Origin: Candidatus Butyricicoccus avistercoris
GTDB taxonomy: Bacteria; Bacillota; Clostridia; Oscillospirales; Butyricicoccaceae
Reading direction: 5' to 3'
NCBI GenBank assembly: GCA_019113005.1
Contig: DXIE01000028.1
Coordinates: forward strand, 62,001-126,000
Length of the DNA: 64,000 nucleotides
Program-made: the position numbers and the translations under genes
In this document: one piece after another, positions 17,050 through 27,800 of the stretch
Layout: every line of letters starts with the position of its first letter
Position numbering within the stretch: the stretch's first letter is position 1
The notes under the pieces: generated by a model
Seen by the model: the letters and a program-made list of their open reading frames with translations, nothing else
The model's database searches: none
What the model was told of the DNA's origin: nothing

Positions 17050-18369
17050 ATGGATCAATACTTAAAACAAAATGATTATAGAAATAAAGTTTTTGACGTA
17101 ATACAAGTTGGTATATGGACAATCGAAATTGAAAACGGAAAACAACCCAGAATGTATGCTGATAAGGTTATGCGTAAGCTTTTAGGTATAGAAAAAGAAA
17201 TTTCTCCGCAGGATTGTTATAATTTTTGGTATAGCCGTATATTTTCATCTCATGTAAATGTTGTTGAAAAAGGTATAGATAAACTCATAGCTGGTAAACA
17301 AACAGAAATAACATATCCTTGGATGAGCCTAGATGGAAGCCTTCGATATGTTCGTTGTGGTGGTGAGCGTGATTTTTCTTATACCGATGGATTACGCTTT
17401 TTTGGCTATCACCATGATGTAACTCATATCGTTTTAGATGAAAAACAAAACACAGAAAAACCTATTATTTCCGACTATATTTTACAGGTTTTGACTAGCG
17501 TTTATGAAGCTATACATTTGATTGACTTTAGAACACAAAAGGTTATACCCATAAAAACCCAAAATTATGAAAATTGGTCTGGCATGAGTGTTCCTATTTC
17601 AGAATATATTGATATTATAAAAAAATATCTAAGTAGTGATTTAATAGAGTTTATCATTCAAAGCATAACAAAACAGGAACTTTTAGATAAAAACGGAGAT
17701 GAAATATCATATTTCTCTCACGATTTTTCTATAATGATTGATGATAAAAATCACTGGTTTAATATGTTTATGTGTATGGACGAAAGTAATTCTAATAACA
17801 CTATGATTATTTCTTTCAGAGATATAGACGATACTAAACAAAAACAACAAATAGCATCTGAAACTATATCTGAGCTAAAAAAACTTTGTGAAATTGATGG
17901 TCTTACAGGTGTTTTAAATCGTGCTACTTTGGAAATGCATATAAAAAATCATCTAAATGAAAAAAATGAGAATTGTGCATTTATTTTAATCGACCTTGAT
18001 AACTTTAAAAAAGTTAACGATACTCTAGGGCATATAGAAGGCGATGTGCTTTTAATGGAAACCGCCGAAAAACTAAAACAGCTTTGTCTTGTAAATGGGC
18101 AAGTGGGCAGACTTGGCGGTGATGAGTTTGTAATCTTTATCAAAGATTTAGAAAATAAAACTTTACTTAAACCTTTTGCAGAGGAAATCATAAATAAGCT
18201 TTCAAAAACATATAAACTTAAAAATGAACAAATAAAAGTTACTGCATCTGTTGGAATTGCAATAAGTGATAAAGAAAACTGCACTTTTTCCAAACTTTAT
18301 CATTCTGCTGACAAAGCATTATATAATTCTAAATATAACGGTAAAAATACATATACATTTTTCTGTTAA
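17050..18369 (+). CDS. Diguanylate cyclase with PAS-like sensor region
   Basis: The C-terminal GGDEF domain (about residues 275-439) makes cyclic di-GMP from two GTP. The active-site motif LGGDEF is intact at residues 356-360, with LIDLDNFKKVNDTLGH upstream; no RxxD inhibitory site is seen just before it, so product feedback may be absent. Residues about 10-135 look like a PAS sensor with a PAC tail (DGLRFFGYHHDVT), and 145-265 may be a second sensor domain. No membrane segment is seen, so it is probably cytoplasmic. It starts 14 bases after recQ without a clear ribosome site and is followed by a terminator, suggesting a recQ-cyclase transcript. The signal sensed is unknown. Confidence 0.9.
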   Translation: MDQYLKQNDYRNKVFDVIQVGIWTIEIENGKQPRMYADKVMRKLLGIEKEISPQDCYNFWYSRIFSSHVNVVEKGIDKLIAGKQTEITYPWMSLDGSLRYVRCGGERDFSYTDGLRFFGYHHDVTHIVLDEKQNTEKPIISDYILQVLTSVYEAIHLIDFRTQKVIPIKTQNYENWSGMSVPISEYIDIIKKYLSSDLIEFIIQSITKQELLDKNGDEISYFSHDFSIMIDDKNHWFNMFMCMDESNSNNTMIISFRDIDDTKQKQQIASETISELKKLCEIDGLTGVLNRATLEMHIKNHLNEKNENCAFILIDLDNFKKVNDTLGHIEGDVLLMETAEKLKQLCLVNGQVGRLGGDEFVIFIKDLENKTLLKPFAEEIINKLSKTYKLKNEQIKVTASVGIAISDKENCTFSKLYHSADKALYNSKYNGKNTYTFFC

Positions 18370-18374
18370 TATAA

Positions 18375-18409
18375 AACAGCTACAAGATTTTATGTAGCTG
18401 TTTTTTTAT
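18375..18409. terminator. Bidirectional terminator between cyclase and tetR genes
   Basis: A 10-bp stem (AACAGCTACA at 18375-18384, TGTAGCTGTT at 18393-18402) is followed by a T run on the plus strand. It separates two convergent genes. Confidence 0.9.
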
Positions 18410-18940
18410 TTATACGAAGAATTTGCGTAATATACTATCTATTTTGTTTATAACTCTTTCCTTGTCAATATCTTCTGTTTGCATCATCCAGTGTTTCATT
18501 ATTCCTAAACAGCCTGTTGCTAAAAAACAAACCTCCCATTCGTCATTTTCTTTATAATTTAATTGTTTTTTACAGAACTCAGCTAGTAAAATTGTCATTT
18601 TATGCTCTAAATTTCCATCTTTCAGCAATACATATGCAAGGTCATGGTTTTCCTCTAAATATTCAACCGATTTTTTTATACTTGTTTTCATACTATTTCC
18701 TTGAACCTCTGGAAATGTACTTTCTATAATCTGTTTTAATGATTCGGTCATTTCATTTTCAACTTTTTCTCTTAAATCGTATACATCTTGGTAATAAGCA
18801 TAAAATGTACCCCTATTTATATCTGCTTGCCTAACAATATCTGATACAGTTATGTTTTTAAATGGCTTTTGTTTCATAAGCTCACAAAGCGATTGTCTTA
18901 AAAGTTTTTTGGTTCGTCTTATGCGTTTATCCTCTAACAT
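18410..18940 (-). CDS. TetR/AcrR-family transcriptional regulator
   Basis: Residues 8-55 form the N-terminal TetR DNA-binding domain (RTKKLLRQSLCELM, ITVSDIVRQADINRGTFYAYYQDVYDL). The remaining ~120 residues are a helical C-terminal part typical of TetR proteins with an unknown ligand pocket. A GAAAGGTG site precedes the ATG. It is divergent from an MMPL exporter gene, the usual arrangement for a local repressor, and an inverted repeat next to the exporter start is a likely operator. The inducer is not predictable. Confidence 0.9.
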   Translation of the reverse strand: MLEDKRIRRTKKLLRQSLCELMKQKPFKNITVSDIVRQADINRGTFYAYYQDVYDLREKVENEMTESLKQIIESTFPEVQGNSMKTSIKKSVEYLEENHDLAYVLLKDGNLEHKMTILLAEFCKKQLNYKENDEWEVCFLATGCLGIMKHWMMQTEDIDKERVINKIDSILRKFFV

Positions 18941-19078
18941 ATAAAATCACCTTTCATTTTTTTAATTTTAACATACATATTTTTATTATTTGTATATTAA
19001 TATATATTATGACTATAATTATATATTGTGTATGGTTATCTGTTGCAATATACTATATCACAGAAATAATACTCATGC

Positions 19079-19096
19079 AACGAGTAATTGCTCGTT
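19079..19096. promoter_or_regulatory. Candidate TetR operator before the MMPL gene
   Basis: AACGAG-TAATTG-CTCGTT is an 18-base palindrome with 6-base arms, ending 24 bases before the exporter ATG. A possible promoter, TTGCAA with ATAATA about 17 bases later, lies just upstream (19042-19071), so a bound repressor would sit over the transcription start region. Confidence 0.6.
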
Positions 19097-19120
19097 ATCA
19101 GAAAGATTGGTGATAAGTAT

Positions 19121-21382
19121 ATGAAAAAAAGTCGGTTTAGCCCAGTAGATATGTTGATACACAAACGTAAAATAATAGAGAAAATATTTATTGTTTTATT
19201 TATTATAAGCCTGATTTGTGTACCGCTTGTAGGGGTAAATTATGACCTTACAAAATATCTGCCTGATGATGCACCTTCCGCTGAGGCTCTTGATATTATG
19301 GAAAAAGAGTTTACCTACCCAGGAATGGGGCGTGTACTTCTGGAAGATGTGTCTATCTATGAGGCAAAAGCTATAAAAGATAAAATTGCTAAAGTAGATG
19401 GTGTTGATATGGTGCTTTGGTGCGATACAACAACCAATATTTATGGCGGTTTTATAGATTATTCAAGCATTACTGATTATTACAAAGACGGTGATGCCTA
19501 TATGGATATCACTTTTTTAGAAAGTGACTCATCGGAAAGAACTCATACCGCTGTAAAAGAAATTGAAAAAATACTAGGCGATAAAGGCGTTTTAGCTGGC
19601 TCTGCTGCATCTGATACCATGCTTGGCCCAACTATTAACGGTGAAGTTGCAAAAGTTATGGCTCTTGCAGTTGTAATAATACTGATAATTTTACTTGTTA
19701 CCACCAATTCATGGTTTGAACCTGTGCTATTTCTATCGGTTATGGGTATAGCTATTGTAATTGGTATGGGTACTAACCTATTTTTTGGTGAAATCTCATT
19801 TATGTCTAATGCCGTTGGTGCAGTTTTACAGCTTGCATGTTCTATGGACTATTCTATTTTTCTATTACATGCATTCACAAGAGAAAAATCAAATGGCATA
19901 GAGCCTGAACAGGCTATGGCAAACGCTCTAAGACAGGCAATTCCTAGCATTGGTGCATCTGGTGCAACCACTATTGTTGGCTTTTTAGCTCTTGCACTTA
20001 TGCGTTTTGGTATAGGTCCAGATATGGGCTTTGTACTAGCAAAAAGTATTGTTTGTAGCCTTGCAACCGTACTTTTACTTATGCCTGCTCTTATTTTACG
20101 TTTTCAGTCACTTATTGAGCGTACCGAACACCGTCCATTTATGCCAAGCTTTCGTAAAATGGGTGAGTTTGCATATAAAATCCGTGTGCCACTCACAATT
20201 ATTGTGCTACTTATTGTTATTCCTTGTTATGTAGGTCAAGGCATGGCAGACTTTACATATGGTAATGAGGCAATAACAAACTCAGAAGGCACAGATATAC
20301 ATGAATATGAGCTTAAAATGAATGAAAAATTCGGTCAAAGCAATATGATGCTTGCACTTGTGCCAAAGGGTGATAATGTAAGCGAAAAAGCACTTACAGA
20401 AAAACTCGATGATTTATCATACACAAGAACTGTTATGTCACTTGCGGACACTCTGCCTTCTGGTATTCCTGAAGATTTTCTCCCTCATAGCCTAACAAGT
20501 CAGCTTCATGGTGAGAATTGGTCAAGAATACTTATAAATGTCCGCTCGGCTGGTGAAAGTGAACAGGCGTTTAACTATTCACATGAAATTCAAGATATAG
20601 TTAAACAGTATTACCCTGATGATAAAACCTATATTTTAGGTGTAACACCTGCAACCGAAGATATAAAGGAAATTATCACAGCAGATTATAACTTTGTAAA
20701 TATACTTTCACTTATTGGTGTAGCTCTTGTAGTTGCTATAACCTATAAGTCTATTATTTTGCCACTTGTTGTGCTTATACCTATTGAAGCGGCTGTATTT
20801 ATTAACACCGCTTTGCCTTATATTTATGGTCAAAGAACTATGTTCTTAGGTTTTATTATTGTATCCTGTGTGCAGCTCGGTGCAACAATAGACTATTCCA
20901 TACTTATGACGGGAAATTATCTTGATGCACGAAGTCAAGGAGATAAAAAAGAAGCTGCTATTAGAACGGTTACACAAAGTGCATTATCTATTTTAACATC
21001 TGGTTTCATTTTAGCTGCTGCTGGTTATGGTCTTTATTTTCTGACCTCTATTGAGGCTGTCGGCAGTCTTGGCAGATTAATCGGTCGTGGTGCACTTCTC
21101 AGTATGTTCCTTGTGCTGTTTATGCTCCCTGCTTGTTTAATGGCATTTGATAGATTTATTATCAAGCCTAATTATGCAGACATAAAACACGCAAAACTCA
21201 ATGCAATACACAAGAAAAAGCTATCTATACCAAAACTAACCGATTTACAAAAACAACGTCTTGCACTTCGTGAGCAGTTAAAACAAAATAGAATTGCTAG
21301 AATAAAGGCTCTTATTGCTCGTATAAAAAAATTAACCGCTAAGACCTCAAAGGAGGAGAAAAATAATGAAGATAAAAAATAA
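19121..21382 (+). CDS. MMPL/RND-family membrane transporter
   Basis: The 753-residue protein has the two-fold RND layout: a membrane segment near the N-terminus (IFIVLFIISLICVPLVG), an extracellular loop domain, five clustered membrane segments (about 180-330), then the same pattern repeated. Charged and SMDYSIFLLHAF / GATIDYSILMTGNY segments in the fourth helices of each half match proton-relay regions of MMPL proteins. The C-terminus is a basic, lysine-rich cytoplasmic tail (about 700-753). MMPL proteins export lipids, glycolipids or drugs. The start at 19121 (after GGTGAT) is preferred to an upstream TTG. It overlaps the following secreted-protein gene by 17 bases; substrate unknown. Confidence 0.88.
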   Translation: MKKSRFSPVDMLIHKRKIIEKIFIVLFIISLICVPLVGVNYDLTKYLPDDAPSAEALDIMEKEFTYPGMGRVLLEDVSIYEAKAIKDKIAKVDGVDMVLWCDTTTNIYGGFIDYSSITDYYKDGDAYMDITFLESDSSERTHTAVKEIEKILGDKGVLAGSAASDTMLGPTINGEVAKVMALAVVIILIILLVTTNSWFEPVLFLSVMGIAIVIGMGTNLFFGEISFMSNAVGAVLQLACSMDYSIFLLHAFTREKSNGIEPEQAMANALRQAIPSIGASGATTIVGFLALALMRFGIGPDMGFVLAKSIVCSLATVLLLMPALILRFQSLIERTEHRPFMPSFRKMGEFAYKIRVPLTIIVLLIVIPCYVGQGMADFTYGNEAITNSEGTDIHEYELKMNEKFGQSNMMLALVPKGDNVSEKALTEKLDDLSYTRTVMSLADTLPSGIPEDFLPHSLTSQLHGENWSRILINVRSAGESEQAFNYSHEIQDIVKQYYPDDKTYILGVTPATEDIKEIITADYNFVNILSLIGVALVVAITYKSIILPLVVLIPIEAAVFINTALPYIYGQRTMFLGFIIVSCVQLGATIDYSILMTGNYLDARSQGDKKEAAIRTVTQSALSILTSGFILAAAGYGLYFLTSIEAVGSLGRLIGRGALLSMFLVLFMLPACLMAFDRFIIKPNYADIKHAKLNAIHKKKLSIPKLTDLQKQRLALREQLKQNRIARIKALIARIKKLTAKTSKEEKNNEDKK

Positions 21383-23444
21383 ACTCATTGTGAGTATGAT
21401 TTTACTTGGTATGTTAAGCCCTATGGCAACCGCTGCTGCACCTACACCTCAAACTGATGAAGCTGTTTATGTAAACCTTGATGCTTATGGCACACAAAAA
21501 GAAATGCGTATAGTCAAAGGTGTGACTTTAAATGGTGCTACTAAATTATCTGATTTTGGCAATTATTCAGAAGTTAACAATCTAACTTCACATGATGAGC
21601 CTATAAAACGCTCTGATGGTGTCGATTTCGATTTAAAAAATACAGATAATGAACGTTTCTATTTTGAGTGTATACCTGAAAACCCTGATACACTTCAAAT
21701 GCCTTGGACTTTTGATTTATCATATAAATTAAATGGCAAACAGGTAAAATATGAAGATTTAGCTGGTGTTAATGGTCTTGTAGAAATAACTATTCATGCT
21801 ATACCTAACCCAAACGCAGACGAATATTATAGAAATAATATGACGCTTATTGCTGGCACAGGTGTAAATATGGATAAAGCAAGCAATATTGAAGCTGAGG
21901 GTGCACAAATTCAGTCTTTTGGCAGTTATAAATTCGCTGTGTTTATGGGACTTCCTAGCGAAGAAAACACATATACAATTAAAATCGGTGCTGAAGATTT
22001 TGAGTTTACTGGAATATACTTTTTAATGACACCTGCAACACTCAGCCAACTTGATATGGTTGATGAGTTTAAAAAAGCTAAAGATGACTTAAGCGGTGCT
22101 AGAAGTGATTTATACACTGGTTTAAGTTCTATGCTTGGTACAATTAACAGCATGAAAAGCGGTTTAAATACCATGCAATCAGGTATTTCTGGTATAAATA
22201 CTGTAAGAGAGCAGCTTATAAACTCAAGAGCAACTTTAGACCCTTCGCTTGATGCGGCTTTAAATCAGCTTGATTTACTAGCCGGCGATACAAACGCACT
22301 TATTCCAACTCTTGAAACTGCAAATAATGATTTAAACCAAATTCATCAAAATACAACAGATATTTTAAACACTGTTATAAGCACTAAAGAAGATATAGCA
22401 GATTATCAGTCTTTGCTTACTGATATTAAAAAGAATTTAACTGATATTAAAAACTTATTATCGGATTTAAGCAAAGAAACTGATAAAAATCAGCTTTCAC
22501 TCAAATATATATCCAGTGATTTATCAGACCTTGAAAGTGATAGTAACAAACTTTCTTCTGCTCTTAACTCTTTAAAAACATCTATCGAAAATCTTCACAA
22601 AGCTGAGGCTATTTTAAATGCTATAATACAGCAAAGTTTGCCACCAGAACTACAAAATGCTGTTTCCGAGCTTATTGGCATAATATCACCTATAAAATCA
22701 AGCACAGAAACTTTATTAAAAGAACTTTCTAACATTTCTAGTGACTTAGCTCATCTTTTTGATAATTCAGCAAGTCTTACAAAGGAATTAAATGACATAA
22801 ATACTGTACTTAATGATTACAGAGGAACTGCTGAAAACAGTGCAGAGCTTGCTATAAAAGCTAATGATTTAATTGCAAACTCACTTTCAACAGCTGATAC
22901 AATGTTAAACCAGCTAAACACATTAAATGACAGTTTACAAACTGTAAATACTAATGCAAATTCGGCTATAACACAAATTAGCACCTCAACAACCACACTT
23001 TCAAACACTATTTTAGCTGCTAACAAAGCTTTAACTGATACAAGAGATACTATACGCTCACTTCGTGAAAACTCTGATGCTGCTATGCAAAAATCTCTTG
23101 ATGGGCTTTTAGATGTTATTGGCAAGGCTACTGGTTCAAATGACACATCAGCTATCCAAAATGCAACCGATAGCATACATAACACAATTACAAATGAAGT
23201 AAACAGCATTGAAAATGATAGCAATTTATTAAATATTGACAATTCACTTGCTATGCGTTCATTTACATCTGAAAAAAACCCTTCTCCTACCAGTTTGCAA
23301 TTTATTGTACGAACAGATGAAATTTCAGTTGATAAAATGAAAGAAGTTCAAGAAAAAATAGCAAATGAGAAAGATGAAGGCGTATTTGCTAGAATAGCTA
23401 ATATATTTAAAAAGATATTTGATGCTGTAAAAAGTGTATTTTAA
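21366..23444 (+). CDS. Secreted coiled-coil protein, partner of the MMPL exporter
   Basis: The 692-residue protein begins with a signal peptide (KIKNKLIVSMILLGMLSP...ATAAA) and has no other membrane segment apart from possible amphipathic helix at the C-terminus (IANIFKKIFDAVKSVF). Residues about 30-225 look like a beta-rich domain; about 230-620 form long helical heptads rich in Ser, Asn, Leu and Asp (repeats such as LTDIKKNLTDIKNLLSDL). The helical part resembles the extracellular heptad region of YhgE/Pip proteins, which in other Firmicutes is fused to membrane helices. The overlap with the MMPL gene and a good AAGGAGGAG site imply coupled expression. A role as extracellular adaptor for the exporter is inference. 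Confidence 0.75.
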   Translation: MKIKNKLIVSMILLGMLSPMATAAAPTPQTDEAVYVNLDAYGTQKEMRIVKGVTLNGATKLSDFGNYSEVNNLTSHDEPIKRSDGVDFDLKNTDNERFYFECIPENPDTLQMPWTFDLSYKLNGKQVKYEDLAGVNGLVEITIHAIPNPNADEYYRNNMTLIAGTGVNMDKASNIEAEGAQIQSFGSYKFAVFMGLPSEENTYTIKIGAEDFEFTGIYFLMTPATLSQLDMVDEFKKAKDDLSGARSDLYTGLSSMLGTINSMKSGLNTMQSGISGINTVREQLINSRATLDPSLDAALNQLDLLAGDTNALIPTLETANNDLNQIHQNTTDILNTVISTKEDIADYQSLLTDIKKNLTDIKNLLSDLSKETDKNQLSLKYISSDLSDLESDSNKLSSALNSLKTSIENLHKAEAILNAIIQQSLPPELQNAVSELIGIISPIKSSTETLLKELSNISSDLAHLFDNSASLTKELNDINTVLNDYRGTAENSAELAIKANDLIANSLSTADTMLNQLNTLNDSLQTVNTNANSAITQISTSTTTLSNTILAANKALTDTRDTIRSLRENSDAAMQKSLDGLLDVIGKATGSNDTSAIQNATDSIHNTITNEVNSIENDSNLLNIDNSLAMRSFTSEKNPSPTSLQFIVRTDEISVDKMKEVQEKIANEKDEGVFARIANIFKKIFDAVKSVF

Positions 23445-23475
23445 AAGAAAAAGCGACCATATAAATGGTCACTTT
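23445..23475. terminator. Hairpin at the convergent ends of the secreted-protein and adhesin genes
   Basis: GACCAT (23455-23460) and ATGGTC (23465-23470) form a short stem; on the minus strand it is followed by GCTTTTTCTTTT. It overlaps the last codons of the adhesin frame, suggesting that the original adhesin stop lay slightly earlier or that the end is altered. Confidence 0.45.
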
Positions 23476-24876
23476 GTTCATATTTGTCATTATCTTGATT
23501 TTCTTGATTGTCTTCCTCAGTTGGTTTTTGTACAGGTTTTTCTTGATATTTTACCCATTCTTCAACTGGATTTATCTTAGTCCAAATTTCAAATATACCT
23601 TTATCTTTTATTCTGTAATCATGGCTATTAGTAGCCTCTTGTACAGCTAAATAATACCATAAATCTGGTGTATTATCTGGCCAGACAATCATTCCATCAA
23701 GTAAATCACTTTTATATTCTGGCAGTCTTAATAAAACATTATTTATAAGTGTCATAGCCTCTGCTCTGGTTATTGGCTTATCTGGTGCAAAATTTCCATA
23801 CTGATAGCCTTTAACTATACCTAAACTCTCTACCGTAGATATAGCTATATTATGCCACATACCAGAAACGACATCACTAAATGAACCTTTATTTGTTAGG
23901 TTTTGCTCTCTGACAGTTGGTTCAAGCAGTCTAAAGAAGATGGTTGCAACTTCTGCACGAGTTATATTTCCTGTTGGTTTTACATTTCCATCTGGATAAC
24001 CAATTATATAAGCAAAATGGTCATCTGTATTTAACATTTCAGATGGAGTATATATTTCCCAACCTGCATAAACAGTTTTGTTCTCGGTCATAGTTACATC
24101 TGTTATAAGCTCAGTAAGCTCCTCGTCAGCATACCAACCAGTAAATAACATAACCCGCTCTATAAGGCACTTTACCAAGTCTTACAAGCTCATCTGGCGA
24201 ATAAGTTTCATCACCATAGAATGTACCGCCATTACATTCATATTCCAGAACATATTCTTTATCTGGCTCAGTAGGCTTTTCTGATGAACCTCCGCCACCA
24301 CTTGATGAACCCCCACCGCCTTCTGGTGGGTCTGGGTCTACTGGTGGCACATTAGAATCTTTTTTATTAGTGATTATAAGTTCATCATTTTTTATTGTTG
24401 TAAAATCAATCTCTGTTATTTTACCATCTAATATATAACCCTCTGGTGCTTTGGTTTCTTTTAACCAATATCTTTGATTAGCATTTAAGTCTGTAAACTC
24501 TGCCTCGCCATTGCTATTTGTTGTTACACTTGTTCCAACTTGTATTTTACAACCAATATCACTATACAAAGCAGATTCTGCACCCGATAATGGAGTTTGA
24601 TTTTCACTATCTTGCTTAATAACAGTAAGCGTTACAGGAGATAATCCGCTTTCCACTGGAATTTTAGTTCCTGTTGTGGTTATCTCTCCAGTACTATTTG
24701 GGGTTTTATACTGCTCATTTATAGGATAACCTTTTGGTGCTTTGATTTCTTGCAGGTAATATGTAGCACCTTCTGTAAGTCCGTCAAAAATAAGCAAACC
24801 ACGCATATTGGTTACACCAGTTTGAACAGGTTGTTCATCACCAATATTTGAAAACAATGCAAATTCTGCACCTGAA

Positions 24877-24892
24877 AGTGGCTCAGTGGCTC
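24877..24892. repeat. 8-bp tandem duplication inside the adhesin gene
   Basis: AGTGGCTC occurs twice in direct succession. Removing one copy restores the frame so that the protein reads ENTLEPLSGAEFALFS, the expected SpaA-repeat sequence; with both copies the frame is lost after EPLS. It is a classical slipped-strand duplication. Confidence 0.9.
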
Positions 24893-27800
24893 AAGTGTAT
24901 TCTCATCATATCTATATACTGTTAATCTGCCCTGTTTTCCAGCTTCTGCTTTTTGGTTTTGTATTGTAGCAATAGGCGAATTTTCACTAGAATTTCCACC
25001 GTCTTGTTTTGTAAACTCAAACCAATCTCGATTTAACAAATAACCATTTGGTGCAGTAATTTCTCTTACATATAATGTTTCATAGTTCTTAACAATCGAA
25101 TTTTTAACACTTATTACACAAGTGCCATCTTCACCACTTACACCGACACCAAGTAAACTGCTTTCATCTTTCGCAGAATATAAACCTATATTTGCACCTT
25201 CAAGCGGCGTATTATTTTCACCTGTCTTTTTTACAACAACTGAATAAAACAAATTTTTAGATGGTCTAAGCATTGCACCGCTATGAGCTGCAAGTTTTAC
25301 ACTGTTATTTGCCTCATCTTGGCTAGATGTCTCTGGAACTGAGCTACCAACAAGCTTTACATTATTATTTAATGTCACATTTTTTCTTGTTATATATGCT
25401 GTATACTCCACAATATAAGCAATATTTGTTTCTGGTAACTCAAGAGTCATCTTATTATTTGCTGAATCAAATTGTAGGTTTTTATTGGTTATTTCTTCTC
25501 CCTTTGTAATATTAACAGGGTTATAGGTGTGATTATCACCACTTGTTTTTTGTTGGTCAGCTACAATCGCTTTATAAAGTTTCACGCTTTCTTCATCAAA
25601 TGCTAAACCATCATCAAGTTTATCTTCAATATAAAGGTGAAGTTTATCGTCACTTAAAAGCTCCAAACCCAATGGATTTATGATAACTTTATAGTTTACT
25701 TTAGTATCATTTTCAATGTTTGATGTTTTTTGCAAAACATTATTTTTTATTTTAGCTGTTTCTGATGCAGATTGTGTTTTTACCCACTCATTTTCACATG
25801 CTGATTGATATAAATCTTCATAAAGCTTAATATATAAATCAACTGTATTTTTTAAATTTACCGTTTCATCATATTTAGAGCCCAGTTTTTCATAATCAAT
25901 AGTAGTTGAAAATCTTATAGAACGTTTACTGGAAACATTATTAAGATTAAAATCAAGCTTACCTTCTTCAGCGTTATGAATAACATAATCTTCTGTTTCT
26001 GATTCCTGTTCAGAGATTTTAACAAAATCACTTTCTTGATAACTTGTAGTTTGTTTATCAGAAATTCTCGCACTACCCTCAATATAACTTACACCCTCTG
26101 GCAGTATATCTGTGAGTTTTATATCTCCAAGAGGTGAACCTTTAGTGTTTACCCATATTTCCCAGTCAATTTTCTTTTCAGATACATAATAATATTTTAA
26201 TGGTCAAGTTACTAAAGCTTGTCCACCTCCTGCATTTTGGCTTGCAGTTGCAGTTATATCCGTAATTATTGCTTGACCGTCTATTGATGTACCACTTTTA
26301 AGCAATTTAACATTATTTTTATATGAAAAATTTTGGTTCATATTACCGCCCCAAATATATGGATTTGTACCATAGGTGTAATAACTAAAAGCTATTTGCT
26401 TTGTACCAGTATTTTTTAATTTAATATTAAGAATGTAATTATCATCGTCTTCCGTTAGAGTGATATCAAGACTTTCATTACTTCCATCTGTAAACTGTTT
26501 CTCAATTTGCTCTCTTATATTTTCAATTTGCTCATTACGTTTTTCTTCATTCCAACCAAACGATTGATAATCATTTCTTTTAGTAGAATCTGGACATGAT
26601 TTTATCTTAGCAAATGTATCCTCAAACAGAATTTTTGTCATATTAAGACTGCTTGGTATCTTTCTTGGTGGATTTATAGTTACATTCCATTTTAATGCTA
26701 GCTTATTTTTATCTACTCCACCAGAGGATATAGTAATAAGTGGGTCTATTGTATCATCTGGTACATCACTAGCTTCATTTGATGTAACTGGATTTTTAAC
26801 TTCTCCGAATTGAAATCCAGCCGAAACAGTATTTTTGAAATCTTGTTTATCTATTTGGCTTGGGTCAAAGCTTGCTAAATACGAGTCATCAACCTGAGTT
26901 CTATATGTAATTTTAAACTTCTTAGTTGTATCAATTTTACCTTTATCTGTTCCAAGATACTTTGTTAAATCTAAATTGAAACCTGTAACTCTGGACTTAT
27001 CATCATTATATTTAAGTTCTAAATCATCTCTACTAATTTCAACAATAGGTGTGACATAGTTACCTTCTGCATATTGTATTTTCATATCAAGCTTTTTAAA
27101 ATTTTCATCTGTTTCCATAATCTTTGGAGATATAATAATAGCCTGACCTGTAAGTATATCTGATAGATTAAGCTCTGTAAGCTGCTTATCATGTGCATCA
27201 ATGTCGATTTCCCAATCTAGAGTATAATATGCCTTATTTCCACCCTCAGCAGCATGATATGTAACATCGTATGCTTTCTTAGATATAATCATCTTAATAG
27301 CATTTGTATTCACATTAGCATTTTTTGTTAAAACAGGTGCTTCGTTCAAATCTACTGCTTTAACCGTATTAGTATAAGTTGTATTGTTATTGCCTGCCAA
27401 AGCTTTTGCAAATTCTTCATCAGTAAGCTGTGTATTATATTTTATCTTTATAGTTTCTACATCATCAGCTATTGCATATGTAAAACCAGTGTCTGTTGTT
27501 TGAATCTGTGAATTATCGTTTTGAACTTGGTCTTGTCCTTTTAGTTTAGTTTCAACTTGTATGCTGTCTTTAACAATATCTAATCCTGTTTGTAATGTAT
27601 CATCAAGCTTTACAGGTATATTTACCCCTTTATCAATATAAGCCTGATTAGGTGCTGTGTATACTATCTCCCAACTTGCAAGTCCTCTATTATCCATAGC
27701 TTTTGTAACTTTTTTTGTTAGAGTTGGTGCAATAGGGTCTTCTGGCTTTAATTCCTCTATTGTAAGATTTAAAGTTTTATTTTGTGGAAGTTGTATAGTA

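Noticed and set aside
24877..24892. Active phase variation of the adhesin
   Set aside because: Three further lesions elsewhere in the gene would still block a full-length protein, so the duplication alone cannot switch it on.
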